From assembly GCA_943787295.1 (NCBI GenBank), contig CALSLW010000001.1, positions 310,001-374,000 of the forward strand: DNA of 64,000 bases, in the 5' to 3' direction. The position numbers and the translations under genes were made by a program. The notes beneath the pieces are model-generated. The model worked only from the letters and a program-made list of their open reading frames with translations, was not told the DNA's origin and did no database searches. This stretch comes from an uncultured Flavobacteriaceae bacterium (GTDB lineage: Bacteria; Bacteroidota; Bacteroidia; Flavobacteriales; Flavobacteriaceae). Positions 1-7,970 of this stretch are shown in pieces (within the stretch, counting starts at the first letter, position 1; every line of letters starts with the position of its first letter).

Positions 1-306
1 CGCAAGTGCAGTGTTTCTGTCTTAAAAGCTTCTTATCCACAATATTATATGAGTAAGGGTAAAATTGCCCTTGATGCAAGTTTAGATGTCGATGCACTAT
101 TGACACAAATGGAACATAATTATCAAGCTGATCAACCTTTGACCATTGACGGGCTAAAGATTGATTTTCCAGAAGGCTGGGTGCATATGCGAAAATCAAA
201 TACCGAACCAATTATTCGGGTATATGCAGAAGCTGGGACACAGAAACAGGCAGATGCTTTGACCCAGCGTTTTTCAAGTGAATTATTAGCTATTGCGGGG
301 CAGTAG
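1..306 (+). CDS. glmM: Phosphoglucosamine mutase, C-terminal fragment
   Basis: This is the last ~100 codons of a phosphohexomutase whose 5' part lies outside the window; the frame is open from base 1. It carries the domain 4 phosphate-binding loop (RKSNTEPIIRVYAEA), with SNTEP where many family members have SGTEP. Family knowledge: GlmM interconverts glucosamine-6-P and glucosamine-1-P for UDP-GlcNAc, and so for peptidoglycan and lipid A. A phosphomannomutase/phosphoglucomutase cannot be excluded from the C-terminus alone. Its 3' end overlaps the convergent acyltransferase gene by 17 bp. Confidence 0.8.
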   Translation, partial: RKCSVSVLKASYPQYYMSKGKIALDASLDVDALLTQMEHNYQADQPLTIDGLKIDFPEGWVHMRKSNTEPIIRVYAEAGTQKQADALTQRFSSELLAIAGQ

Positions 307-1183
307 CAGGAGCAAAATGCTTGTGCTTAAATCGATTGTGCGACCACAAGTATTGGCTAGGGTCTTTGTTGATTTGTGCTTCTAATTTGTCAGTAAACAA
401 ATCGGTGATTTCATTTTCTTTACACTGGGATGGATCTTTGACAAGTAGCGACACCTTTGCGATATAATGCCCGCGTTTTATCCTATTTATCTCTGTATAA
501 TAAACCGGAAAATTGAATTCTTTTGCCAGACGATCTGCTCCAGTAAAAACCGGCACAACTGTTCCCATAAAAGATCGCCAATAGTTCTTTGGTTTTAAAC
601 GTGGAGATTGATCATTGATAAACCCATACAATCCATATTTCCCATTCTTTTCGTTAGATCGAATAAAGTCAACGGTTTTAAAGCGCGATAATAAATAAGC
701 TTTATGCTTCTCGCGATACTTAGAAATTAAGTTGTTAAAATATTTGTTTTTCAAGGGGCTATAAACACCGTATCCTTTTCCTAACAAGTGATACCCTATG
801 CTCAACATACCTTCCCAATTTGAATAATGACCTAATAATAAAATGGTACTTTCTCCTTTTTCTTCATGGGCATTGATCAACTCCATATTTTCAAAGACAA
901 AACGCTTTTTAATCTCCTTTTCAGAAATAGTTAAGTTCTTAGCCATCTCCATAAAAACATCACAAAGATTTTTGTAAAAGTCTTTTTCAATTTGAAGAAG
1001 TTCGGCCTCAGAGTGATCAGGAAAGCATAGCTTAAGGTTTTTGCGAACCACTGTTAAACGAAACCTAAACACACGATATAGCAAGAATGATAAAAAGTCA
1101 GAAAGGGTGTAGAGTAGTGGATAAGGCAATAAGGAAACCCCCATCAAAATTGGGTAGGCGATGATAAAAGTGAGTAAGTTCAA
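290..1183 (-). CDS. Lipid A biosynthesis acyltransferase (LpxL/HtrB family)
   Basis: A lysophospholipid-type acyltransferase with one N-terminal hydrophobic helix, expected to add a secondary acyl chain to lipid A at the inner membrane. The HxxxxE active-site motif is visible (HYSNWE, about residue 120), followed by the conserved NDQSPR region and a GADRLAKEF segment. The frame is open to a TTG at 1204, but that TTG is the last part of a TATATTTG promoter box, so I prefer the TTG at 1183, which gives an N-terminus NLLTFIIAYP typical of the family. It converges with glmM and diverges from the rhomboid gene. The exact acylation position cannot be read from sequence. Confidence 0.85.
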   Translation of the reverse strand: MNLLTFIIAYPILMGVSLLPYPLLYTLSDFLSFLLYRVFRFRLTVVRKNLKLCFPDHSEAELLQIEKDFYKNLCDVFMEMAKNLTISEKEIKKRFVFENMELINAHEEKGESTILLLGHYSNWEGMLSIGYHLLGKGYGVYSPLKNKYFNNLISKYREKHKAYLLSRFKTVDFIRSNEKNGKYGLYGFINDQSPRLKPKNYWRSFMGTVVPVFTGADRLAKEFNFPVYYTEINRIKRGHYIAKVSLLVKDPSQCKENEITDLFTDKLEAQINKDPSQYLWSHNRFKHKHFAPATAPQ

Positions 1184-1201
1184 TTCGAAAATATTTTGAG
1201 A

Positions 1202-1209
1202 CAAATATA
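1202..1209 (-). promoter_or_regulatory. -7 promoter element of the acyltransferase gene
   Basis: TATATTTG on the minus strand matches the Bacteroidota TAnnTTTG box. It lies back to back with the box for the divergent rhomboid gene and argues for the downstream TTG start of the acyltransferase. Confidence 0.55.
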
Positions 1210-1211
1210 AC

Positions 1212-1219
1212 TATATTTG
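1212..1219 (+). promoter_or_regulatory. -7 promoter element of the rhomboid gene
   Basis: TATATTTG on the plus strand, 16 bases before the rhomboid ATG. Only two bases separate it from the opposing box on the other strand. Confidence 0.55.
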
Positions 1220-1235
1220 AGCTAAATAATTTGCT

Positions 1236-1889
1236 ATGGTAGGGACAGCTCCCTTTATTTTAGTTTTACTGGCGGCAATTGCATTGATTAGTTATCGAGC
1301 TATCAAAGACCCATTGTTATTTAACCGTTTAAAATTTAATGTGAGTGCAGTAGAAAATGGGGAATACTATCGTTTACTCACGGCTGGTTTTATTCATGTT
1401 GACTATAATCATTTGTTTTTTAATGGCTTTACGCTCTTTATTTTTGGTGGTAATGCACTGTATGGTTTAGGGACATTAAATTTTATACTGCTTTATTTAA
1501 TCAGTTTATTAATGGGAAATGGACTGGCGTATTACTATCATAAAAAGAACCCCTATTACACCGCTGTAGGTGCAAGTGGAGCGATAATGGGGATTGTTTA
1601 CAGTAGTATTTTAATGTTTCCGGAAATGGAGCTTGCCTTTATTTTCTTTCCAGTTCCTATGCCTGCCTATGTTTTTGGGGTGGGTTATTTAATTTACACC
1701 TTATTTGGCATTAAATCTCAAAATGATGGCATAGGGCACACAGCTCATTTTGGCGGAGCCATCGGTGGGATTATTTGCACCCTGGTTTTCGATCCATTTG
1801 TATTTGAAAAATCCTTTTACACCTTAGTTTTAATGGTAGTAATAACCTTGATTGCGGGCTATTTTCTCTTTCGACAGTCGAATCGTTAA
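1236..1889 (+). CDS. Rhomboid family intramembrane serine protease
   Basis: A 217-residue, six-helix membrane protein. The catalytic serine is in GASGA (Ser114) and the catalytic histidine in HTAHFGGA (His171), so the Ser-His dyad is intact. The helix-2 region HVDYNHLFFNG is the usual HxxxNHLxxN-like motif of rhomboids. Such proteases cleave transmembrane substrates within the bilayer; the substrate here is unknown. The stop codon TAA shares four bases (TTAA) with the stop of the convergent TlpA-like gene. Confidence 0.9.
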   Translation: MVGTAPFILVLLAAIALISYRAIKDPLLFNRLKFNVSAVENGEYYRLLTAGFIHVDYNHLFFNGFTLFIFGGNALYGLGTLNFILLYLISLLMGNGLAYYYHKKNPYYTAVGASGAIMGIVYSSILMFPEMELAFIFFPVPMPAYVFGVGYLIYTLFGIKSQNDGIGHTAHFGGAIGGIICTLVFDPFVFEKSFYTLVLMVVITLIAGYFLFRQSNR

Positions 1890-3001
1890 TTTTTTAGCAG
1901 CTCTTCAATCTTAGCGTCAAGTTGCGCTCCGCGTAAGTTTTTAGCTACAATTCGCCCTTCACGGTCTAAGACAAAAGCGGCGGGGATAGAACGAACACTG
2001 TACAATTGTGCGATGGGATCTGCCCAATATTGCAAATTAGAGACATGACTCCAAGTCAAGCCATCATCTGCAATAGCACGTTCCCAACTGGCTTTGTTGC
2101 GGTCTAAAGATACCCCAACGATTTCTAATCCTTTATCGTGCATGCGTTTGTACAAGCGCACTAGGTTAGGGTTTTCTATGCGACAAGGACGACACCATGA
2201 GGCCCAAAAGTCAATAATAACCACTTTTCCGCGGAAGCTTTCTAAAGCAATACGCTCCCCAGTAGGGGTGGGACCATCAAATAAAGGAGCGATTTCTCCG
2301 ATTGCCGTTGGGTTTACTGGGGCATTAACAACATTGGATACATTAATCCCAGACTTACTGCTGCGAATGCGGTCTGAAAAAGTATCGAAAATTTCTTTTA
2401 CTTCATTACGGGCTAAGGTTTTCTGCTTGAGAAATCGCTCTAGGATTAAAGCTGAGATATAAGAATCTGTTTTCGTCTTGATAAAGTTCTTTTCATAGTC
2501 AACCAGTTTTTCTTGTAAAACAGTGTATTGCTGCTGTAAGTCTTGCACTAAAAGATTGTCTCCTAAGGCATTCGCCGATTGAATTTCTGCAACGATAGCA
2601 TTCATGTCATTCGCAAAAGTCTTGGTTTCTTTTCGATAGAAATAAAGATCTTCATTAGAAGAAGTACCTGATAAATCCATTTCGGCTAAACTTTCTTGCA
2701 GAAGCTTTACCTCGATATTTCCTTCCTCAACAATAAACGCAGAATTCAGTTGTTGTCCTTCAACAAATAAAAAGTTAACATCAATTTGCGCAACACTCCC
2801 GCTAAAATTGAATTGCCCATTCGCAACGGTAGCAGTATCTATGGTTGAAGGTTGTCCATTTGCATTCGCTTGAATGCGAAAGATTCTTTTTCCGTCAGGT
2901 AGGTTAGTTGTTCCGTTGAGGACAAAAGTGTTCTTTTCTATTTGATTGCAAGCAGTTAAAGATATAAGAAGTCCAAAAAGGATTAAGGCTGTTTTTTTCA
3001 T
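1886..3001 (-). CDS. TlpA/ResA-like thioredoxin-fold lipoprotein with DUF4369-type N-terminus
   Basis: The protein begins with a lipoprotein signal ending LTAC, then a beta-rich DUF4369-like N-terminal domain, a charged coiled region (about 130-230) and a C-terminal thioredoxin domain with the redox motif WCRPC (Cys around 270 and 273) and a cis-proline (SIPAAF). It probably reduces or exchanges disulfides on the outer face of a membrane. An upstream ATG at 3016 opens the same frame, but the ATGTATTTTTG there is the promoter box, so the start at 3001 (MKKTALILFG) is preferred; the transcript would have almost no 5' leader. The partner substrate is unknown. Confidence 0.85.
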   Translation of the reverse strand: MKKTALILFGLLISLTACNQIEKNTFVLNGTTNLPDGKRIFRIQANANGQPSTIDTATVANGQFNFSGSVAQIDVNFLFVEGQQLNSAFIVEEGNIEVKLLQESLAEMDLSGTSSNEDLYFYRKETKTFANDMNAIVAEIQSANALGDNLLVQDLQQQYTVLQEKLVDYEKNFIKTKTDSYISALILERFLKQKTLARNEVKEIFDTFSDRIRSSKSGINVSNVVNAPVNPTAIGEIAPLFDGPTPTGERIALESFRGKVVIIDFWASWCRPCRIENPNLVRLYKRMHDKGLEIVGVSLDRNKASWERAIADDGLTWSHVSNLQYWADPIAQLYSVRSIPAAFVLDREGRIVAKNLRGAQLDAKIEELLKN

Positions 3002-3005
3002 AAGA

Positions 3006-3013
3006 CAAAAATA
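3006..3013 (-). promoter_or_regulatory. -7 promoter element of the TlpA-like gene
   Basis: TATTTTTG on the minus strand, only four bases before the ATG at 3001. This predicts a leaderless or nearly leaderless mRNA. Confidence 0.5.
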
Positions 3014-3073
3014 CACATTACGCTTTAAATGGACGAATCAAGTGAAGGACTAGTAGAAGGTTTTTTTTCGCCT

Positions 3074-3081
3074 TATATTTG
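3074..3081 (+). promoter_or_regulatory. -7 promoter element of aroC
   Basis: TATATTTG on the plus strand, 15 bases before the aroC ATG. No clear TTG -33 box is seen at the usual distance. Confidence 0.5.
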
Positions 3082-3096
3082 CACTAAACTATACCC

Positions 3097-4161
3097 ATGG
3101 CAGGAAACCAATTTGGCAAACTTTTTAGCGTAACTACTTTTGGGGAATCACATGGTGCTGCCATAGGCGGTGTTATTGATGGTTGCCCAGCAGGGATTGA
3201 ACTTGATTTACATGCAATACAACACGATTTAGATAGAAGAAAGCCGGGGCAATCTGCGATTGTAACTCAGCGCAAAGAACCAGATGAAGTCGCTTTTTAT
3301 TCTGGTATTTTTGAAGGGAAAACTACCGGTACACCTATTGGTTTTGCGATTCATAATACGAATCAAAAGTCACATGATTACAGTCATATAAAAGATAGTT
3401 ATCGCCCATCACATGCCGATTATGTGTATGATCAAAAATATGGCTTTCGCGATTATCGCGGGGGTGGAAGAAGTTCTGCAAGAGAAACAGCCAGTAGAGT
3501 AGTGGCTGGGGCCATTGCAAAGCAATTCCTAAATGGTATTCGCTTTAACGCTTATGTTTCTGCCGTAGGCGATATAAAATTAGACAGGCCTTACCAGGAT
3601 TTAGACTTTAAGCATATTGAGGAAAACCCCGTGCGTTGTCCAGATCCAGAGAAGGCAAAAGAAATGGAGGCTTACATTCGTCAAATTCGCAAAGAAGGAG
3701 ATACTGTGGGTGGAATCATTACTTGTGTGATTCAAAATGTACCCGTTGGCTTAGGCGAACCCGCCTTTGATAAGTTGCATGCAGAGCTAGGAAAAGCGAT
3801 GCTGTCGATCAACGCGGTAAAAGGCTTTGAATACGGCAGTGGTTTCGTTGGTGCACAGCTTAAAGGGAGCCAGCATAACGATCCATTTAATGCAGACGGA
3901 ACAACGCAGTCCAATCGCTCTGGCGGCGTTCAAGGCGGGATTTCAAACGGGATGGATATCTACTTTAATGTAGCCTTTAAGCCCGTGGCAACAGTAATGC
4001 AAGCACAAGAAACAATCAACAATAAAGGGGAGAAGGTTACCATGGAAGGAAAAGGAAGGCACGATCCTTGTGTTGTTCCCCGTGCAGTACCTATCGTAGA
4101 GGCAATGGCCGCTTTAGTCTTAGCAGACTATGAATTGATTCGTAGAACAAATAAAATTTAA
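3097..4161 (+). CDS. aroC: Chorismate synthase
   Basis: It catalyses the last step of the shikimate pathway, EPSP to chorismate, using reduced FMN. All family signatures are present: GESHG near residue 18, the [13 protein letters not shown] loop near residue 125, and the C-terminal [18 protein letters not shown] block. At 354 residues it has the usual length. It is followed after one base by the symporter gene, so the two may be co-transcribed. The other shikimate gene in the window, aroB, lies 34 kb away. Confidence 0.97.
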   Translation: MAGNQFGKLFSVTTFGESHGAAIGGVIDGCPAGIELDLHAIQHDLDRRKPGQSAIVTQRKEPDEVAFYSGIFEGKTTGTPIGFAIHNTNQKSHDYSHIKDSYRPSHADYVYDQKYGFRDYRGGGRSSARETASRVVAGAIAKQFLNGIRFNAYVSAVGDIKLDRPYQDLDFKHIEENPVRCPDPEKAKEMEAYIRQIRKEGDTVGGIITCVIQNVPVGLGEPAFDKLHAELGKAMLSINAVKGFEYGSGFVGAQLKGSQHNDPFNADGTTQSNRSGGVQGGISNGMDIYFNVAFKPVATVMQAQETINNKGEKVTMEGKGRHDPCVVPRAVPIVEAMAALVLADYELIRRTNKI

Positions 4162-4162
4162 T

Positions 4163-5428
4163 ATGAAGAATATCGCTTTACACTGGAAAATATTAATTGG
4201 AATGGCCCTAGGGGTCGTATATGGTCTTGTGTTGTCGTTTGTTGACGGTGGCGGTGACTTTATCGGGGATTTCATCAAGCCATTTGGGACGATTTTTATT
4301 AATCTCCTAAAGCTTATTGCAATTCCATTGATTCTCGCATCTTTGATTAAGGGAGTTTCTGATTTAAAAGATATTTCTAAACTGTCCCAAATGGGAGGGA
4401 GAACAATTTTGACCTATGTCGCAACGACTTTAATCGCTGTCACGATAGGATTGATTTTGGTGAATACCATCCAACCTGGGAAGTCTATTTCCGTTGAAAC
4501 CCGTCAAGAGCTTGTCGAAGCTTATGCAACCGATGCAGACCAAAAACGTGAGGCAGCGGCAAAACAGCAGGAAGCAGGTCCTTTACAGGCTTTAGTGGAT
4601 ATCGTTCCCTCGAATATATTTGCGGCTGCAACCAATAACCGCAATATGTTACAAATCATCTTCTTTGCCCTTTTCTTTGGGATTGGGATGATCTTGTTAC
4701 CCGAAGAAAGTTCACAACCAGTGAAAGCCTTCTTTGATTCTTTTAATGCCATTATTTTAAAGTTAATCGATATGATTATGATGGCGGCACCTTATGGGGT
4801 ATTTGCCTTACTTGCTGCCCTGGTGGTAGAAGCACCTAGTTTAGAATTGTTTCAGGCTTTAGCCTTATATGCGGTGACCTTATTATTGGGGTTAGGGGCG
4901 ATGATTATTGTGTATTCTATTATTGTCAAAGTTTTTACTGGTAGAAGCCCTAGTACTTTCTTTAAAGGGATTGCACCAGCGCAATTATTGGCATTTTCAA
5001 CCAGTTCAAGTGCAGCCACTTTACCTATCACCATGGAATGTGTGGAAGAGAACCTGGGAGTAGATAAAGAAGTTACCAGTTTTGTTTTGCCCATAGGAGC
5101 AACCATTAACATGGATGGAACCAGTGTTTATCAAGGCGTTGCTGCTGTCTTTATTGCGCAAGCCTTTGGTTTAGACCTAAGCTTATCGGCTCAATTGGGA
5201 ATTATCTTTACCGCAACTTTAGCGTCTATAGGAACAGCTGCTGTCCCTAGTGCAGGGATTGTTATGCTAGTAATTGTCCTTGCTCAAGCCGGGATTCCAG
5301 AAGCTGGATTAGCCTTGATTTTTGCCATTGATAGACCACTAGACATGTGCCGTACCATTGTAAATGTAACTGGAGATGCCGCAGTCTCTATGCTAGTTGG
5401 AAAATCTATCGGGAAGCTAAAAGACTAG
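4163..5428 (+). CDS. Dicarboxylate/amino acid:cation symporter (DAACS family)
   Basis: A 421-residue member of the GltP/DctA family of Na+- or H+-coupled transporters for glutamate, aspartate or C4-dicarboxylates. The serine-rich re-entrant loop (TSSSAATLPIT), the NMDGTSVYQGVA helix-7 motif, the second hairpin (GTAAVPSAGIVML) and the helix-8 substrate segment (DMCRTIVNVTGDA, with the arginine typical of acidic amino acid carriers) are all seen. There is a charged insertion of Lys, Glu and Gln around residues 120-140. It directly follows aroC and shares its stop (CTAG) with the convergent small membrane protein gene. Confidence 0.93.
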   Translation: MKNIALHWKILIGMALGVVYGLVLSFVDGGGDFIGDFIKPFGTIFINLLKLIAIPLILASLIKGVSDLKDISKLSQMGGRTILTYVATTLIAVTIGLILVNTIQPGKSISVETRQELVEAYATDADQKREAAAKQQEAGPLQALVDIVPSNIFAAATNNRNMLQIIFFALFFGIGMILLPEESSQPVKAFFDSFNAIILKLIDMIMMAAPYGVFALLAALVVEAPSLELFQALALYAVTLLLGLGAMIIVYSIIVKVFTGRSPSTFFKGIAPAQLLAFSTSSSAATLPITMECVEENLGVDKEVTSFVLPIGATINMDGTSVYQGVAAVFIAQAFGLDLSLSAQLGIIFTATLASIGTAAVPSAGIVMLVIVLAQAGIPEAGLALIFAIDRPLDMCRTIVNVTGDAAVSMLVGKSIGKLKD

Positions 5429-5853
5429 GTTAAATAGCCTTTTTTAATTCCGTCATTTGATAAGCGAAATAGCAAGTAAGCGACTATAATCACTAGCATC
5501 GGCATAAAGTAGGTTGAATTGCCATAGACTTCTACCACTGTGGTGAAAAAGAGCCAATAACTCATTTGTGCAATTACCGCAACAAGCGAGATTAAAAGTG
5601 CCATCATCGACCATGCTTTTCGCATCAATAGTCCTACACATCCTATACTTCCGCCAAAAACACCAAGGGCAAAAGCAATGGTGCTCCATAAGGGAGTATT
5701 GTTCATTAGGACTTGTTCGGCTTCTGGTAGAGCGGCAATATCCTCTGGAGTGAGATTGATTTGCAAAAAGAAATTAGCGATGCCCATTAAATTCCAAAGT
5801 AAAGCGATGCTCACCACCGCATAAAACCATTTGGGGAGTGTGATTTTTGACAT
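5425..5853 (-). CDS. Four-helix membrane protein of unknown function
   Basis: A 142-residue integral membrane protein with about four hydrophobic helices and a basic C-terminus. I do not recognise a defined family. The gene is 12 bases downstream of the DoxX-like gene on the same strand, so both are probably expressed from the promoter at 6272-6279. Its stop overlaps that of the symporter gene by four bases. Confidence 0.7.
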   Translation of the reverse strand: MSKITLPKWFYAVVSIALLWNLMGIANFFLQINLTPEDIAALPEAEQVLMNNTPLWSTIAFALGVFGGSIGCVGLLMRKAWSMMALLISLVAVIAQMSYWLFFTTVVEVYGNSTYFMPMLVIIVAYLLFRLSNDGIKKGYLT

Positions 5854-5865
5854 AATTTGGTAAGA

Positions 5866-6240
5866 TTAATTAATAAAGGGGATTTGTTTACGTTCTGACC
5901 ATAAGACGATAAGGGATAAGACCCAAGTGCCTATTGCCATGTAAAAAAGTTGACCACCGTCGCCTTTAACCTCAATACCCAATTGGGTTAAATGAGAGAA
6001 AATTGCACCCGCCATTAAACCAACGGTTAAAAGTGCTCCTGCCCAGCTTGTTTTCTTGATTAAAATTAAAATACTGACGATGAGTTCCATCACCCCAATT
6101 CCGATTCTCCCGTAAGGCTCGAAGCCCAGGGTTGTAAAGATGTAAACACTGTCTTCATGTGCTCCAAATTTATAGTACAAGGTTTGTAAAAGAATAACTG
6201 CTACGATGAGGCGTAAAACGAATAGAAGATTCTTGTTCAT
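5866..6240 (-). CDS. DoxX-like small membrane protein
   Basis: A 124-residue protein with four transmembrane helices and the DoxX-type pattern: an N-terminal helix with a conserved Phe/Tyr-Lys-Phe (YYKFGAHED), then a glycine-rich helix 2 (GRIGIGVMELIVSI). DoxX-family proteins are membrane components often linked to redox or quinone functions; the role here is unknown. It is followed at once by another small membrane protein gene. Confidence 0.75.
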   Translation of the reverse strand: MNKNLLFVLRLIVAVILLQTLYYKFGAHEDSVYIFTTLGFEPYGRIGIGVMELIVSILILIKKTSWAGALLTVGLMAGAIFSHLTQLGIEVKGDGGQLFYMAIGTWVLSLIVLWSERKQIPFIN

Positions 6241-6271
6241 AAAAGTGTAGATTAAAGTTCAGTTCAATGTA

Positions 6272-6279
6272 CAAAAATA
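6272..6279 (-). promoter_or_regulatory. -7 promoter element of the DoxX-like gene
   Basis: TATTTTTG on the minus strand, about 31 bases before the ATG at 6240 and immediately after the stop of the upstream methyltransferase gene. Confidence 0.45.
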
Positions 6280-6894
6280 TTAAGATTCCCTTTTTTGGAA
6301 CATGGCATAGATAAACGCTTGGGTGGTATCAAAGGGGGTAGTATGTGCCTCTTTTTGCTGCAGAAGCAGTTTAAAATCACTAGAGAAAATGGCTGTAAGA
6401 CCATACGCATCATATTGCATAATGGGTAAGCCGCTGCATTTTAAAGGCCCTTCTTTTGAGAAAGTGCTCATCAGCAAATATTGATTTACTGCAGAAGACA
6501 CCAGTCGAGTATAGCTCTCAATATCTCTTTTTTGGGTTAAAAAATGAAATACGGCACGGTCGTGCCAAAGCGCATAAGTGCGCTCTGCTTGAAAAGTGGT
6601 GATATCTGCTTCAATCCACTTTACGTTAGCGGCATTTTTTCCTAAACGGGCTTGAGACTTTTGCAGCGCAGCTTTTGAAATATCTAAAACACTAAGATCG
6701 GTATAGCCTAATGCAAATAAATAATCCACTAGATGGCTTTCTCCACCTCCTATATCAATGATAGGTGCATCTTTAGGCAAAGCCAAAGATTCAATCCAGG
6801 AAAGGCTTAAAATGGGCTTGTCTTGGGTCCAACTCACTTCTTTTGGGTTTTTGTGGGTATAGATGTTTTCCCAATGCGATTTTCTTTGGTCCAT
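6280..6894 (-). CDS. Class I SAM-dependent methyltransferase
   Basis: A 204-residue Rossmann-fold methyltransferase. Motif I is clear (IIDIGGGESHLVDYL, about residues 45-60), the acidic residue ending strand 2 is in LSVLDISKAA, and a WHDRAVFHFL segment follows strand 4. The WHDRAVFHF type resembles thiol or small-molecule methyltransferases, but the substrate cannot be told. The start abuts the stop of the SGNH hydrolase gene, suggesting a shared transcript. Confidence 0.85.
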   Translation of the reverse strand: MDQRKSHWENIYTHKNPKEVSWTQDKPILSLSWIESLALPKDAPIIDIGGGESHLVDYLFALGYTDLSVLDISKAALQKSQARLGKNAANVKWIEADITTFQAERTYALWHDRAVFHFLTQKRDIESYTRLVSSAVNQYLLMSTFSKEGPLKCSGLPIMQYDAYGLTAIFSSDFKLLLQQKEAHTTPFDTTQAFIYAMFQKRES

Positions 6895-7551
6895 TTATTT
6901 TAAATAAGTAAGTAAAACTTTTTCCATTACCTCATATCCAGCTTTGTTAGGATGAACCGTATCATAGCCTAAGTAGTCTTTTAAACCTTTTTCGGTATTC
7001 GCCATGTGAATGTAATAATCGACATAAACTAAGTTCATTTTCTGGGCATAGGCGTTAATCTTTTGATTGAGTTCTATGACCATTTGCGTGGGAATAATCT
7101 CTGGTCGCCACGGAAAAGAATTTACTGGTAGCACCGAGCATAAAATCATTTCTACATCATTTGCGCTGGCGAGTTCTGCCATAGAGATGATATTATCCAT
7201 TATGGCATTCAAGTTAATGGGGCCTGTGTTTTGAGCGATATCATTGATCCCAGCAAGTAAGATTACTTTCTTTGGCCGAAGGCCCAGAACATCCTGGCGA
7301 AACCGTAATAATAACTGTGGTGTTGTTTGTCCGCCGATCCCTCTTCCAATAAAATTGTGCTCCTTAAAAAAAGTTGGGCTGAATTGCGGCCAACCCTCTG
7401 TGATACTATTGCCAAAGAAGACCGCTTCAATCGTTTGTTCACTTGTTAAAAGGGTTTTATTCTCCAGACTATAGCGAGTTAAGTTCGCCCAATCTTGTGC
7501 TTGGATTTGATTTAATGCCACACAGAATAAGAGTATGTTAAAGAGTTTCAT
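6895..7551 (-). CDS. Secreted SGNH/GDSL-type hydrolase
   Basis: A signal peptide covers residues 1 to about 18. The SGNH blocks follow in order: block I FFGNSITEGW (Ser49), block II GIGGQTTPQLLLRF (Gly), block III LLAGINDI (Asn), and block V DTVHPNKAGYEVM (Asp/His). This type hydrolyses esters, often acetyl groups on carbohydrates, in the periplasm or outside the cell. The natural substrate is not evident. The gene lies between DCC-family and methyltransferase genes on the same strand. Confidence 0.9.
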   Translation of the reverse strand: MKLFNILLFCVALNQIQAQDWANLTRYSLENKTLLTSEQTIEAVFFGNSITEGWPQFSPTFFKEHNFIGRGIGGQTTPQLLLRFRQDVLGLRPKKVILLAGINDIAQNTGPINLNAIMDNIISMAELASANDVEMILCSVLPVNSFPWRPEIIPTQMVIELNQKINAYAQKMNLVYVDYYIHMANTEKGLKDYLGYDTVHPNKAGYEVMEKVLLTYLK

Positions 7552-7568
7552 GGCTGCAAGCTAAGCAA

Positions 7569-7970
7569 TTATTTGAGAAACTTGTGTTGGTAACGTTCAT
7601 CGGGTAGGGGGCAGTGTTCGTGTTTTCCAAACCAGCGGTAGCGATTTTTTGCTACAATGCGATAAATACCGTTTGTCAGTGTTTTGGGTAAAAAGGAAAA
7701 AGGCAAGAGTAAACGCCATGCGCCACCTAATTGCTTTAAGATCATAAAAACGCCTTCTGCTTCTAGGGCAAAACTGTATTGCTGATCCCAAACCACAATA
7801 CTATCGATTAGGTTTAGATCGAGTTCGCGATCTTTGGCGAAGCCTAAAAATAAAGCGTTATCTAAGGAACTAAAACGCAATTGATCCTTTTTATCCCAAC
7901 GACATAATTTTTGCACCCAATAGTTACAAAGGACACAAGGTTCGTCATAAAAAATGATCAAGGGTTTCAT
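7569..7970 (-). CDS. DCC family thiol-disulfide oxidoreductase (DUF393)
   Basis: A 133-residue protein with the defining DxxCxxC motif near its N-terminus (YDEPCVLCNYW, Cys12 and Cys15), followed by an arginine-rich segment containing the usual YRIVAKNRYRWFG C-terminal pattern. A role in thiol exchange is inferred from the family. Its ATG overlaps the mutS2 stop by four bases (ATGA), indicating translational coupling. Confidence 0.88.
   Translation of the reverse strand: MKPLIIFYDEPCVLCNYWVQKLCRWDKKDQLRFSSLDNALFLGFAKDRELDLNLIDSIVVWDQQYSFALEAEGVFMILKQLGGAWRLLLPFSFLPKTLTNGIYRIVAKNRYRWFGKHEHCPLPDERYQHKFLK

Noticed and set aside
1184..1204. TTG at 1204 as start of the lipid A acyltransferase
   Set aside because: It forms part of the TATATTTG promoter box, so it would lie upstream of the transcript; TTG 1183 gives the family N-terminus.
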